Assembly (NCBI RefSeq): GCF_000787575.1
Contig: NW_012236517.1
Span: 392,174-456,173, forward strand
Origin: Acytostelium subglobosum LB1
Lineage: Eukaryota > Evosea > Eumycetozoa > Acytosteliales > Acytosteliaceae
Direction: 5' to 3'
Length of the DNA stretch: 64,000 nucleotides
The first letter of the stretch is position 1. Each line of letters begins with the position of its first letter. The position numbers and the translations under genes were made by a program. Under the pieces are notes generated by a model that ran no database searches, was not told the origin of the DNA, and saw nothing but the letters and a program-made list of their open reading frames with translations. This document shows, one piece after another, positions 30,150-41,977 of the stretch.

Positions 30150-31907
30150 ATGGAGAAATGCAGCGAACACAACAATATCAACAACAACAAAGACAACAAC
30201 CATAATTATAACAATAACATCAACAACAATATCAACAACAACCACAACAATATCAACAATATAAATTGCAACAATAACAACAATAACAATAGCAATAACA
30301 ACAACTCTGACGTATGCACACAGAGATGTTCATTACATAATAAGAAGAAGAGATTTGTTTGTTTCGATTGTCATCAGATAATATGTCCTGTGTGCCTGGC
30401 TTGTCAACACAATCAACATGACTTTGATCAATCAGAGAATCTAAAGTCCTCTCAAGTCACGGATAATTGGAGGACAAAGAGGATAAAGAGGTTCGACACA
30501 CGACTCGAGTCACTGTGGTACACGCTGCAGGCCTTGGCATGGTCGTACGAGACCATTCAGATATCACAGCGACGTATCGCCAATCAGTTCAGAGAGATAC
30601 AGGATTACTTTGTGACCCAAGAGCAACAGCTCAACAAGATACTCATCGAAGAGTTTGAAAAGACCACGGCATCGATCAACAACATCATCAATGAGATTGC
30701 CAACCTCAATGCTCATCGCACCAAACCAACATTCAACCACAACAACAACAATAATAATGATGAAGATGATGACAATGATGATGAGGATGAAGATGAAGTG
30801 GACATGGCCGGTATGAACCAGTTGGTGCAATCGATTCAAACATCAAAGTCGATCGATCAGTTCATCGACAAGGCGTTCAAGGAATCCGATGATATCACGT
30901 GGACAGACGACCAACTGCTGGACTTTGTAAGAAGAGGCTCACAATCAATTCAGACCGTCCACACTGTGACCCGACCATTGTTGATCGACATTGATATTTT
31001 CAAGCTGCAGCACGGCATCAAGGAGCTCATGCGCACTTGCTTTGAGTTCCAAAAGTCGCCAAGGGTCGATCATGGCTTCAGGAATCACATCTTCTCATTC
31101 TACAACGACTCGTGCTCAATACTCGACGTGGACACTGGCGAGTGGACCGTGATCAACGACAGGTGCACACCAAGAGTGGGCATCTTCAAATCGGTCGTAT
31201 ACGCACGCGGCAATGTCTATGTGTTTGGCGGCGATCACACACCCAACACATACTCACGCTTCTCTCTGGCCGAGCTCAAGTGGCACAATGACCTGGAGAT
31301 CACCGGCATTGACGGTGGCGCCAACATAGGCGCCTGCTACGATGGCGACAACCTCATCTACTTGGTCGGTGGATATTACAACGACCGTATGCTGGACCGA
31401 GTTGATTGCTTCAACATTGACACCCAGCAGTTTGCCACAGTCGGCCGGCTGTCAGTGACGACCCGAGTGCCCTACACATTTGTCAACAACAACAGGCTAT
31501 TCATCGTTGGTGGCTACGTCGATGTGCAATGCCGCGTCACACTGACGGATATCCTGGTATTTGACCTCGCCCGCAAGAAATGTGACACCTTCATCAAGAC
31601 CAACTTCCGGCCGGACGAGAGCATCTTGCCGTGCTACGACGGCAAGGACAGTATATTCATCGTTGGCGATGAGACCACCACCATGGTGTCATTGTCCAAG
31701 AAGCTGGCGCTCACCTCTGTCTCGATCCACACTGGTTATGACAACTCGCTAACATGTCTGTTCACACAATCTCGTGGACTTGTCTTGCTCAATGGCGATG
31801 GTGATAACTTTATATACTCTATACTTCAATCCCAGTGGATACCACTTGAAGGTGATGACCCTTTAGAATCTAGGCCATTCTTTGGAACATGTCATATTTA
31901 TCATTGA
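30150..31907 (+). CDS. B-box zinc finger/kelch repeat protein, intact copy
   Basis: Single-exon, 585 aa. A 50-residue Asn-rich leader precedes the complete B-box (CSLHNKKKRFVCFDC, CPVCLACQH, QHDFDQ). Coiled coil follows, then an acidic linker with a run of Asp/Glu after TFNHNNNNNND, then kelch repeats with VYVFGGDH, LIYLVGGYYND and LFIVGGYVD. It ends SRPFFGTCHIYH, the family terminus. Third positions are more GC-rich than in the next two copies, so it seems less touched by recent conversion. First intact gene of the right-hand array. Confidence 0.88.
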   Translation: MEKCSEHNNINNNKDNNHNYNNNINNNINNNHNNINNINCNNNNNNNSNNNNSDVCTQRCSLHNKKKRFVCFDCHQIICPVCLACQHNQHDFDQSENLKSSQVTDNWRTKRIKRFDTRLESLWYTLQALAWSYETIQISQRRIANQFREIQDYFVTQEQQLNKILIEEFEKTTASINNIINEIANLNAHRTKPTFNHNNNNNNDEDDDNDDEDEDEVDMAGMNQLVQSIQTSKSIDQFIDKAFKESDDITWTDDQLLDFVRRGSQSIQTVHTVTRPLLIDIDIFKLQHGIKELMRTCFEFQKSPRVDHGFRNHIFSFYNDSCSILDVDTGEWTVINDRCTPRVGIFKSVVYARGNVYVFGGDHTPNTYSRFSLAELKWHNDLEITGIDGGANIGACYDGDNLIYLVGGYYNDRMLDRVDCFNIDTQQFATVGRLSVTTRVPYTFVNNNRLFIVGGYVDVQCRVTLTDILVFDLARKKCDTFIKTNFRPDESILPCYDGKDSIFIVGDETTTMVSLSKKLALTSVSIHTGYDNSLTCLFTQSRGLVLLNGDGDNFIYSILQSQWIPLEGDDPLESRPFFGTCHIYH

Positions 31908-32067
31908 CCACCAGTCAGTCTCAATCAATCTTCATCTACATCTTCAAATAAATGTAAATTTTATTTAATTTGACAAGTCCACAGATTATTTGGTTCATTT
32001 CACAAACTAATACACTTCATTTCAAAGAGGTAATAGAGATAATAGAGATAGAGATAGATATTGGAAG

Positions 32068-33816
32068 ATGAATTTAAAGACTAAAGACATTATCGACATC
32101 ATTAACAAAGCCAACAACACTGACAACATCAACACCGACAACATAAACATCACCAACAACACCAACCTCAACAACAACTTCAGCAACACCAATGAAGACA
32201 AACAAATTGAGAGATGCCCTCTACACAATAAGAGACAGAGATTAGTTTGTTTCGATTGTCATCAGATTGTTTGTCAAGTATGTCTGGCTGCACAACATAA
32301 TAAACATGATTTTGATCAAGTCGAGAACATAATGTCACATTTCAATGAAACCAAAGACGACGACAACACCAACACCAAAAGTAATAACAACAGAAGTAAC
32401 AAGAGGATAAAGAGATTCGATACTAGAGTGGATACATTATGGGAGTTATTGAAGGGCTTGGCATGGTCCTACGATACCATTCAGATCTCACACAAAAGAC
32501 TGGTCAATCAATTCAGGGAATTACACGAGTATCTCGTCGTCCAGGAACAGATTTACAAAAAGTATATAATGATGGAGTTTGAAAAGACTACAGCATCGAT
32601 CAACAATATCATTGATGAGATTGCAAATATCAATCATTACCAAATCAAGCCAAGTTATTCCAAGGATGAAAACTTCAACGTTGATATTGAAGATGTCGAG
32701 AACATTGAGAGATTGAATAGGTTGGTGAATACTATATTCTTCTCCAAATCTAGAGACCAGTTCATTGATCAAGTGTACAACTCATCATATAATAATGATG
32801 TCAAATGGGATGAAGACCAGATATTGGACTTTGTCCAGAGAGCATCTCGAACAATCAAAACCGTTCACACTGTCGATTATAAGCCATTATTAATAATGTT
32901 TGATAAGTATAAGTTAGAATATCGATTAACTAAACTTTTGAACGATTGCATTGAGATGCGTACAACAAAGATTGAACATGGTTTCAGGAATCACATCTTC
33001 TCATACTGGAAGGACTCATGTTCGATGCTCTCTTTGGACACTGGTGAGTGGACTGTGATCGATGACAAGTGCACACCAAGAGAGCGCATATTCAGATCGG
33101 TTGTATACGCACGAGGAAATGTCTATGTGTTTGGAGGTGAAGGATCAGCCAACACATACTCTCGCTTCTCACTCATCGATCAGAAGTGGCACAATGACCT
33201 CGAGATCATCGGTGTCGATGGTGGTGAAAGCATATCAACATGCTACGATGGTAACAAGCTCATCTACTTGGTCGGTGGATTCCACAATGACAAACTACTG
33301 GATCGAATTGATTGTTTCAACATTGACACTCAACAATTCTCAACAGTTGGACGACTAACATTTGGAACCAGGGCATCTCACTCAATCATTTATAAAAATA
33401 AGATCATAGTGAGTGGTGGATATGTTGATGTTGAATGTGAAGTCTCGCTCACTGACATCTTAACATTCCAACTCGACAAAAAAATATGTTATCAATTCCT
33501 CAAGACTGGATTCAATGGAGATATGGTCACCCAGTCATGTTATGATGGCAGGGATTATCTCTTTATGTTCGGGGTTGAAAAGGCAATCATGATCGATTTG
33601 GAAAGTATGTCAATCAAAAGACATGTAATGCCTATAGGGGAAGTTATTAACTTTCCTATAATCAACACTCTTACACATGGTTTTGTATTACTTGGTGGAG
33701 ATGAGAATAACTTTACATTCTCCGTTTTGGATGACAAATGGACACCTCTAGAATTCGCCAACTCTGACCCTGTAGAGTCAAGGATATCTTACGGAGCATG
33801 TTATATATATCAATGA
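32068..33816 (+). CDS. B-box zinc finger/kelch repeat protein, intact copy
   Basis: Single-exon, 582 aa. Asn/Thr-rich leader, complete B-box (CPLHNKRQRLVCFDC), coiled coil, and kelch repeats with VYVFGGEGS, LIYLVGGFHND and IIVSGGYVD. The last repeat has VSGG where relatives have VxGG with an aliphatic residue. The kelch segment 33050-33350 is nearly identical in DNA to the minus-strand copy at 723-2327 and to the 28506 and 34019 copies, although the N-terminal third is diverged. Confidence 0.87.
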   Translation: MNLKTKDIIDIINKANNTDNINTDNINITNNTNLNNNFSNTNEDKQIERCPLHNKRQRLVCFDCHQIVCQVCLAAQHNKHDFDQVENIMSHFNETKDDDNTNTKSNNNRSNKRIKRFDTRVDTLWELLKGLAWSYDTIQISHKRLVNQFRELHEYLVVQEQIYKKYIMMEFEKTTASINNIIDEIANINHYQIKPSYSKDENFNVDIEDVENIERLNRLVNTIFFSKSRDQFIDQVYNSSYNNDVKWDEDQILDFVQRASRTIKTVHTVDYKPLLIMFDKYKLEYRLTKLLNDCIEMRTTKIEHGFRNHIFSYWKDSCSMLSLDTGEWTVIDDKCTPRERIFRSVVYARGNVYVFGGEGSANTYSRFSLIDQKWHNDLEIIGVDGGESISTCYDGNKLIYLVGGFHNDKLLDRIDCFNIDTQQFSTVGRLTFGTRASHSIIYKNKIIVSGGYVDVECEVSLTDILTFQLDKKICYQFLKTGFNGDMVTQSCYDGRDYLFMFGVEKAIMIDLESMSIKRHVMPIGEVINFPIINTLTHGFVLLGGDENNFTFSVLDDKWTPLEFANSDPVESRISYGACYIYQ

Positions 33817-34018
33817 TTGAATTGATATGAGTTAGTCAAATAATTACTTTTGTTTCCTCTTTGGGACTTGTCATCCAATCCAGAACTAAAAAAAACAAAT
33901 CAATAAACATTGTTGATATTAAACTCAAAATCGTATTGTCACCCTCATTCAGATGGATGGGTTTAATTGTGTTGTTCATATTCCATTCATATTTGTTGTA
34001 ATATATAATAATAACAAC

Positions 34019-35626
34019 ATGGACAATCAAAATAATAATAACAACTATAGTAGTAGCTATGATAAAAATCAACAACAACAACAAAGGTGCAAATTGCACA
34101 ATAAAAGACAGATGTTTGTTTGTTATGACTGTCATCAAATTGTTTGTGATGTCTGTCTGGCTGCACAACATAGTAGACATGACTTTGATCATTACAATAA
34201 TATAAACTCACAATACAATAAGAACAAGAGGATAAAGAGATTCGATGATAGATTGGACACACTGTGGGAGACTTTGCAAGGATTGGCATGGTCCTACGAC
34301 ACCATTCAGATCTCACACAGACGCGTTGCCAATCAGTTCAGGGAGCTGCATGAGTATCTCATGTTGGTCGAGCAGAGACACAACAAGACACTCAACGACG
34401 AGTTTGAAAAGACGACAACATCAATCAACAACATCATCAATGAGATTGTCATCATCAACAACAATGTGAATGTCAATGGCATTGGCGGTGGTTGTACAGA
34501 TCAAGATGATGAGATGAAGAACGAGGTGGACGTCATGGATAAGCTGGTGCAATCGATACTCTCGTCGAAGACAATGAATCAATTCCTCGAGAAGGAGTTC
34601 ACGTCATCGGATGAGGCCATGCCGAGCGAGGGTCAACTGCTGGACTTTGTTCGAAGGGGATCGCTTTCGATTCGAGACACATACTCTGTGACCGAGGCAC
34701 TACACATGGATATAGATAAGTCTGGTTTGGAGACTAGTTTGAAAGGGATCTTGAACAGTAGCTTTACAATGCTAAAGGCTCCAACAAGGATAGAACATGG
34801 CTTCAGGAATCACATCTTCTCATTCTGGAATGACTCGTGTTCAATGTATGCATTGGACACTGGTGAGTGGACTGTGATCGATGACAAGTTCACACCTAGA
34901 ACAAGAATATTCAGATCGGTTGTATATGCGCGAGGCAATGTCTATGTGTTTGGAGGCCGCGGATCACCGAACACATACTCTCGCTTCTCACTCATCGATC
35001 AGAAGTGGCACAATGACCTTGAGATCATCGGTGTCGATGGTGGAACGAACATATCAACATGCTACGATGGTGACAAGCTCATCTATCTGGTCGGTGGATT
35101 TCAAAATGACAAACTATTGGATCGAATAGATTGCTTCAACATTGATACTCAACAGTTCTCGGTTGGACTAACAACGCCATCAATAGACTCCAACATATTC
35201 ATTCAATATAATAAGATCTTTATTGTTGGTGGCTTCGTCGACACCGAGTCCAAAGTCGCACTCACCGATGTAGTGGTGTTTGACATTGCCAGTCAAATGT
35301 GCGAGCTCCCAATCAAGACCGTGTACCGACCCGATGCAAGCATGATCTCGGGATTCAATGGCAAAGACATCATCTTTATTGTTGGCAATGACGTTGCCAC
35401 CGAGGTATATCTGTCCAAGAAGAAGTCCGACAACAGGCCAATCGTCCACACTGGTTATCATTCCAATATTCCCTGTGTGTACACCCAATCACATGGACTG
35501 CTGTTGATCAATGGCGAAGGTGATAACTTCCGTCTCTCCCGAATGACCGATAAGTGGACACCTCTCCATGGCACTGACCCCGTGGAGTCAAGGTTAAAGT
35601 TTGGGACATGTCATATAAGTCATTAA
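34019..35626 (+). CDS. B-box zinc finger/kelch repeat protein, intact copy
   Basis: Single-exon, 535 aa from ATG 34019. The frame is open from an earlier ATG at 33953, but the extra residues are hydrophobic and unlike the Asn-rich family leader, so the later start is preferred. B-box (CKLHNKRQMFVCYDC, CDVCLAAQH), coiled coil, then kelch repeats with VYVFGGRGS, LIYLVGGFQND and IFIVGGFVD. The N-terminal DNA is very close to the broken copy at 35827, showing that the two are a recent tandem duplication. Confidence 0.86.
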   Translation: MDNQNNNNNYSSSYDKNQQQQQRCKLHNKRQMFVCYDCHQIVCDVCLAAQHSRHDFDHYNNINSQYNKNKRIKRFDDRLDTLWETLQGLAWSYDTIQISHRRVANQFRELHEYLMLVEQRHNKTLNDEFEKTTTSINNIINEIVIINNNVNVNGIGGGCTDQDDEMKNEVDVMDKLVQSILSSKTMNQFLEKEFTSSDEAMPSEGQLLDFVRRGSLSIRDTYSVTEALHMDIDKSGLETSLKGILNSSFTMLKAPTRIEHGFRNHIFSFWNDSCSMYALDTGEWTVIDDKFTPRTRIFRSVVYARGNVYVFGGRGSPNTYSRFSLIDQKWHNDLEIIGVDGGTNISTCYDGDKLIYLVGGFQNDKLLDRIDCFNIDTQQFSVGLTTPSIDSNIFIQYNKIFIVGGFVDTESKVALTDVVVFDIASQMCELPIKTVYRPDASMISGFNGKDIIFIVGNDVATEVYLSKKKSDNRPIVHTGYHSNIPCVYTQSHGLLLINGEGDNFRLSRMTDKWTPLHGTDPVESRLKFGTCHISH

Positions 35627-35826
35627 TTAAAAAATCAATCATCATTGGTGTATCCTAATATGAGTGTGAGTGTGAGAGGTTGTTGTCCAAGTTGGCGAAG
35701 AGACACAAAACCATGGTTTACATTCATTTCACTTCATCATAAAACAGTGAAGAGATAATTTAAATATTAAACATAAAAAAATATATATATATTCAATAAA
35801 TAATAATAAAAATATATATAATTAAT

Positions 35827-37370
35827 ATGGATAATGAAATTCAACAAAGATGTCAATTACACAATAAAAGACAGATGTTTGTTTGTTATGACTGTCATCA
35901 AATTGTCTGTGATGTCTGTTTGGCTGCACAACATAGTAGACATGACTTTGACCATTTCAGTAATATAAACACCAGTTCTCCAGTAACAAGAGGATAAAGA
36001 GGTTCGATACCAGACTGGAGACACTATGGGAGGCTTGGCGTGGTCCTATTACACCATTCAGATCTCACAGAGACGACTCGCCATTCAGTTAAGAGTGATG
36101 CATGAGTACCTCGTTCTGCAGGAGAAGAGGCTCAAGAAGAAACTCAATGACGAGTTTGAAAAGACTACAACATCAATCAACAACATCATCAATGAGATTA
36201 CCAACCTCAGTGCACAATTCACCAAAAAATCATTCAACAACTCCAACGGTGTGAACGGAACAAATGATGGTGAGGTGGACCGCATGGACTAGTTGGTGCA
36301 ATGGATTCAAACATCAATGGAGCAATTCTTTGACAAGACATTCAAGACGCCCAACAACGTCATATGGGACAACGATCAACTGCTGGACTTTGTTCGAAGA
36401 GGATCACAGTTCATTCACACCAACTACACTCTGACCCAACCATTACAGATCGATATTGATAGCTTTATCTTGGAGACTAGTATCCGTGATACCATTGCAA
36501 AATGCATTCAAATTCAAACGGCTCCAAGGGTTGAACATCGTTTCAGGAATCACATCTTCTCTTTGGGTCGAGACTCTTGCTCAATCTATGCGCTGGACAC
36601 TGGTGAGTGGACTGTGCTCAATGACAAGCACACAACAAGAGATTGCATATTCAGATCGGTTGAATACGCAAGAAGCAAAGTCTATGTGTTTGGAAGTCGT
36701 GGATCACCGAACACATACTCTCGCTACTCACTCGTCGATCAAAAGTGGCTCGATGACATTGAGATCATCGGTGTCGATGGAGGTGAAAGCATATCAACAT
36801 GCTACGATGGTAACAAGCTCATCTACTTGGTTGGTGGATGCAACGATGGCAATATGCTGGACCGAGTCGATTGTTTCAACATTGAGACGGAACAGTTCAC
36901 CAACATTGGACGACTCACATCGCCAGTCATTGATTCACATTCTATCTATCATGAGAACAAGATCTTTGTCATTGGTGGCTTTGTGGATGCTCAGTCCACG
37001 GTCTCCCTCGTGGACATCCTGTCGTTTGACATTCTCAGCAAGAAGTGCGACGAACCCATCCCAACAACATATACTCAAGATGATAAGATCGCCTCATGCT
37101 ACACTGGAAAGGGTCATACGATGATTGTTGGAGGCAACACAGCCACCTGGTTCCAATTGGCCTTGGCCAGCACACGAGCCCATCGTTTAGCTCACGGACT
37201 ATGACAACACAATGCCAACAGTATATACCCAATCACATGGTTTAGTTACACTCAATGGAGTTGGAGATAACTTTATCTACAGCAACATAGCAGAGAAATG
37301 GATGACACTTGATGGCACTGACCCTGTTGAATCAAGGTCATCCTTTGGCTCATGTCTCATTTACCATTAA
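35827..37370 (+). pseudogene. Broken B-box/kelch copy, last of the array
   Basis: From ATG 35827 the B-box reads CQLHNKRQMFVCYDC as in its neighbour, but the frame ends at a TAA after SPVTRG (near 35995) through a small deletion. A further loss occurs in the LWETLQGLAWSY region (about 36030). An in-frame TAG replaces the codon after MD at 36290-36292. A shift near 37190 separates the last kelch blade. The old stop is at 37368-37370. With at least four lesions it cannot make the full protein. Confidence 0.85.
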
Positions 37371-37631
37371 ATAAACTAAGTACATCACAAACAATGCGAG
37401 GGTAAGTGTGAGAGGGTATGTTGGAGAAATTCAAATTCAAATTCAAAAAGTCCGTTAAAATTTAGGCGCGTTAACAGACAAAGATCATAACATGGATGTT
37501 AAACTGTTGTTTGTTCAAACTAACGTTTACAACTTTGAGATAATATATATACATATATATAGATATAACATAGGAATTGGAAGTATATAGCATATTTATT
37601 ATATGCTAAATAGATGAATAGCTGAACAAAC

Positions 37632-38753
37632 ATGTCCAACACAGAAGATTGTGTCAGAGAGTTACTGAGAAAGATAGTCAAGATATGGGATGAGCTCGGT
37701 GTAGAGAACACCTATAGAGCACAACAATGTGATGAGTATGTTTATACATCAATCAACAACAACTACAACAACATTGACTAACATCATCATGACATTATAT
37801 GATCTGACATGATAACAACAGAGCATCACAACAGGTTGTAAATATATACACTACATTAATGAAGAGAGAGGAGAAGTATAAGGATGATGTTATAAAGAAT
37901 ATCCTTACTGGATTGGAGTCTGTGTGTACCATGACGACAGAGCTTGGCGAGACTGTCAAGGAATCAAACAAACCATTGGCCAACATGAACTTATTACAAC
38001 GTGAATCATACGTTGAGTCACAACTTGGTGCTCTTCGAAAGGTATCACTCAATCATTCAATCATTCAATCAATTAAGTATACTTTACTGACATTGGATCA
38101 ATCAATCAAACATCAGAGAACTGAGGATAGAGTTGTAATGATAGAGGATTTGGAGACAAAGATTGAGGACATATCGAAGGAGTTGGAGCTCAAGGACTTG
38201 AATCACAGTCGTATGAATGAGAGTGACATATCTGGCAACGACTACTCAATGGAGCGTATCTCATCATTACAAAAGAAGATGAAGAAGTTGCAATTACAAC
38301 GTGTAAGTATGCTCAACAAGTATGCTCCACATGTTCATGTCCACTAACTTGCCAACAACCAACGACAACCAACATATAGAATGATGCCTTTACCAAGGTG
38401 AAGAAACTGTGCGCAGAGATTGGAGAGTTGTGGGGAGAGTTGAGGATTGCGCCAGACACAGAGTTTGAAAAGTCCATTGAGAGGATGATACAGTCCAGTC
38501 AGGAGCATGTATCGCCAATCTCACTCAGTATGTCAACCATCACCGTGTTGTCACAAAAGATTGACAAGCTACATCTGATCAAGAAGGAGAGTGAAGCACT
38601 CGTTTGCGAGTTGGCATCAAAGATCACCAATCTCTGGAACAAGATGGGCACACCCGAAGATGAGCGCGATTCATTCTTTAGCAAGACTGCTGGACTTGGT
38701 CCAGATGTGATTGAAGCAGTATGTTATCTTTGGCTATCGAGCCAGCCATCTCT

Positions 38754-38784
<31 letters not shown>

Positions 38785-39967
38785 TAACACTCAATCAATC
38801 ACATTTTAGTGCAATGAGGAACTGTTCCGAATTGAGGAACTTAGACGAGCATGCCTTTCAGACCTTATTGACAAGGCAGTGGTGGACATTGAGGAGTTAT
38901 ACCTTCAGATGCATATGGCCAATGATAGACTGGACGAGCTACTTCAGGGCGTCGAGGAGGGCACAGAGGAACACTTGGAGCTGCTCGAGAAGGAGTTGGA
39001 GGACGTCACCAAGATGTACGAGGTGGCCAAGCCCCTGATCGACCTGATTGAGAAGCGCGAGGATATCCGCAACGCCAAGATCGAGTACGAGCAGAATGTG
39101 CTGGGCGACAAGGAGCGTCTTCTGTCCAAGAAGTTTGATCGCAACCGCTTTGTTCAGGAGGAGAACATGCGCAAGGCCATGGCCAAGCTGCCGACGGTTG
39201 AGGAGCGTCTGAAGAAGGATCTGATCGAGTGGCAGAACACCCAAGGCTTTGCCTTCACCTACGACGGCTTCAACTACCTCGAGCTGATGATGCAGCAAGC
39301 CGACAATGAGCGAATCAAGAAGGACCTGGAGAAGATGCGCAAGGAGAAGGAGCGTCAAAACAAGATGGAAGACGCCAAGCAACCGGTTGCCACCAAGAAG
39401 GTCGTCACCGCCACGACCAAGACCCCATCCAAGTCTGTCGCCGCACCTGCCCTGACCAAGAGCAGCAGTAATGCCATCTCCTCGGCATCAGTCGGACCAG
39501 GTACGCCATCAACGCCAAAGACACCAAGAGTGGCTGCCATCAAGAAGGATGAAGCTCAGTCTCCGTACAATGAACGCGCCATGCCAGCCGCCGCCAAGAA
39601 GCGTGCGCCACTGTCTCCACTGTCACTCAACAATGGCGCGGCCAACGGTGTACTGAACGGCAATGGCCACGTTGCCAAGAAGAAGGTGGTCACAATCAAC
39701 CCGACGCCCTCGGGCACCAAGGAGCAGATCAACGTCAAGAAGAAGCAGCTGTTGGTGTCGTCGCCGCTGAAGAACGGCTCCACCAAGGCGCCGTCCACAT
39801 CCTCGTCCATCTCCACGTCCTCGGTCACGTCGGCGTCGTCCATCAAATCGCGTCTGATGGCAGCGGGCGGCTATTCCAAGCAGCCGACATTTAACCACGA
39901 TCAATCGATCGTGTGCAACTACCAGTACGGCAACGAGGACCTGCTTATGAACGAAGACTTTGAATGA
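37632..39967 (+). CDS. ase1: MAP65/Ase1/PRC1 family microtubule bundler
   Basis: Five exons (37632-37735, 37822-38041, 38117-38302, 38380-38718, 38810-39967) give 668 aa. The protein is mostly coiled coil. The conserved MAP65 core is in the last exon: KKFDRNRFVQEENMRKAM, LPTVEERLKKDLIEWQ and TQGFAFTYDGFNYLE. Family role: an antiparallel microtubule cross-linker in the spindle midzone, needed for cytokinesis and regulated by Cdk phosphorylation. The basic Ser/Thr/Pro-rich tail (about 480-640) with several TP and SP sites (TPSTPKTPR) would suit such control. Exon 5 is GC-richer than exons 1-4. Confidence 0.92.
38754..38784. repeat. GCCA tetranucleotide repeat in MAP65 intron 4
   Basis: About seven and a half copies of GCCA lie in the last intron, just upstream of the AATC-rich acceptor region. 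Confidence 0.8.
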
Positions 39968-40190
39968 AGAGTTGGACTCTATCATTCCTTCAACAACAAC
40001 ATGTACAGACACTCCTCCTCTCCTTCACCCATCACTCATTCACTCACAACACATGACTTGCTATCCATATTTAAAATACACGACAAGACCATTCCACCTG
40101 GAAAGGTGATGGAATCATTCCAATCAATCATTCATTCGATCAATCAATCTTTATTATTATGGGGTAATGTTACAAACTAAAACTGATCAA

Positions 40191-41317
40191 TCAACGGATC
40201 ATGTTGAGATGAGCGCGAGGTGGTGCAAGCGATGGCACTACTGCTGGGATGGTGGCCACAGCGGATGGAGCACAGCCGGGTGGGATGTGCACTTCGTGTT
40301 CGTTATACGACTTGACAATGTCGATGGAGTGTTTCTCCACCATTGCACACAGGTCGTTGATGATGACCGGTAGTTCCAGAGCATGTCCTGCTGGAATCAG
40401 ACTGATTCCTGGACGGACAAAGGTGGTGACCATCCAGCCAAGGTCATTCTGTAGCTTGACCAATGTATCCAGTACTAGGAGATGTGGTACAGGTGACACC
40501 TTGTCTCCAAGATTCAATATTGTCGAGTATACAACCATGTCGAGGTAGGCGATGGCAGTGTTGGAGGTCCACTCACCAAGTTTGCTAAGGGCAGTGTGCT
40601 GGTCCTCGGTCATGCCATGCTTAGCCAACTCCAGGCGTCGTATCTCGAGCAGCATGCGTAGATGCTCGATGCGGAGGTAGCAACGAAGATGTAGCAAGTC
40701 TTGGAGGTAACCAAAGTCGTAGAAGAGCTCGTAAGGGTCGGACATCGGATCGATGTTCATGGGTCTGGGCTCAAGATCACTCGGACGGTATGAGTTTAGG
40801 ACGACGTCCATTAGGTCAGATGGCCAGCTTGCCGACTTGTCCTGGAGCAAGGGTATCTCAAACTTTGTACCAGCAGTCGATATCAATTGTTTGAAGTCGA
40901 TGATCACTTTGAGTGCATATGAATGGTATAATTCCTTATGGCACATACATATTAGATTGTTATCCAATCTACTCTCAACTCTCTGAGCTGCGATGGACCT
41001 TGTGAACATATCAAATATTGCAGTTCTCGCCAAAGGTGGGATCAATCGTTCCTGGATGGGTGTGGAGTGGAATAGTTCCAGTTAGTTAGTTGGTGATTGA
41101 TTGAATGATTGATTGTTTGGATGAGTGTACATACTTGGTATGCTGGATGTGAGAGTAATTGATGTCTACGGGTGAATTGGATGGTGTTCCAGAGGTTCCT
41201 TTTGAGTATCTTTGGGAAACATTCGTTGAATCCTTGGAACCTTAGGTCTAGTCCAATGGCAGCTGTTAGCTTACCAATATCGATTTCACCAATATCATAG
41301 TTATACAATGAACTCAT
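40191..41317 (-). CDS. Conserved-looking protein of unknown function, 347 aa
   Basis: Two exons (41317-41135, 41051-40191) with a GTATGT donor. The product is helical and acidic with no signal peptide or membrane segment. Recognisable stretches are NLWNTIQFTRRHQLLSHP, ELYHSYALKVIIDFKQLI, LFYDFGYLQDLLHLRCYLR and LVKLQNDLGWMVTTFVRP. The C-terminus is Pro/Ala-rich. I do not recognise the family. It is convergent with the MAP65 gene. Confidence 0.72.
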
Positions 41318-41977
41318 TACTTCTTCTAACACTCAAACAACAAACTACTACTCCAACTTCTACCTTCTACTTCTACAAAGATATATATATATCTGTAACA
41401 AACAACAATAATATACTATACTATGTCCATTATTAAATACTACCATCATTCAATCAATCAATCAATCAATCAAGCAATCAACATGATCACGATTTGCGTG
41501 TGGTCATATCACCATTACATCTCAGCTCTAAGGATGTGTATTGGATCAGTCAATCAATCACATACTACACTCTTCCTAACATCATAGTACATATACATAC
41601 GATCAATCAATCAAAGTCCAGCCAGATTAACGGATTGCTTCATGGAAGTGTCGTATAGTAACTCACCAATCAAAAATCCTTTAAAGAGTTAGGTTAAATA
41701 TAAGTACAAAACACATAACAACAAGGGTAACCGTTCAGATATCAAGAGACTGACTTATTTGATTGTGGTTGTGTTGTTTATCTCTACAAGTGAGGGCTTG
41801 ACCAGCCCACTTTTGATTTGGTATCCAGGACCACAAGATGTGTTTTTGAGGTTTGATCAATCACAAAACCTCAAAAAAGGGGGTAATCTGATGCTCCTTT
41901 ATCTCTTCACACCACTTCACTGTATCTGTTCTATTATCTATACCATCACATACACACACATACAGACACACAGAGAG
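41318..41977. promoter_or_regulatory. Divergent upstream region with a strong hairpin
   Basis: 660 bp between two divergent genes. TTTTTGAGGTTT at 41843-41854 pairs perfectly with AAACCTCAAAAA at 41866-41877 over an 11-base loop, about 100 bp before the plus-strand ATG. Otherwise AATC repeats (41450-41480) and AT-rich sequence. Confidence 0.5.

Noticed and set aside
33953-34018. Upstream ATG extending the 34019 gene by 22 residues
   Set aside because: The added residues are hydrophobic and absent from paralogues. The ATG at 34019 is preceded by an A-rich context and starts the family's Asn-rich leader.
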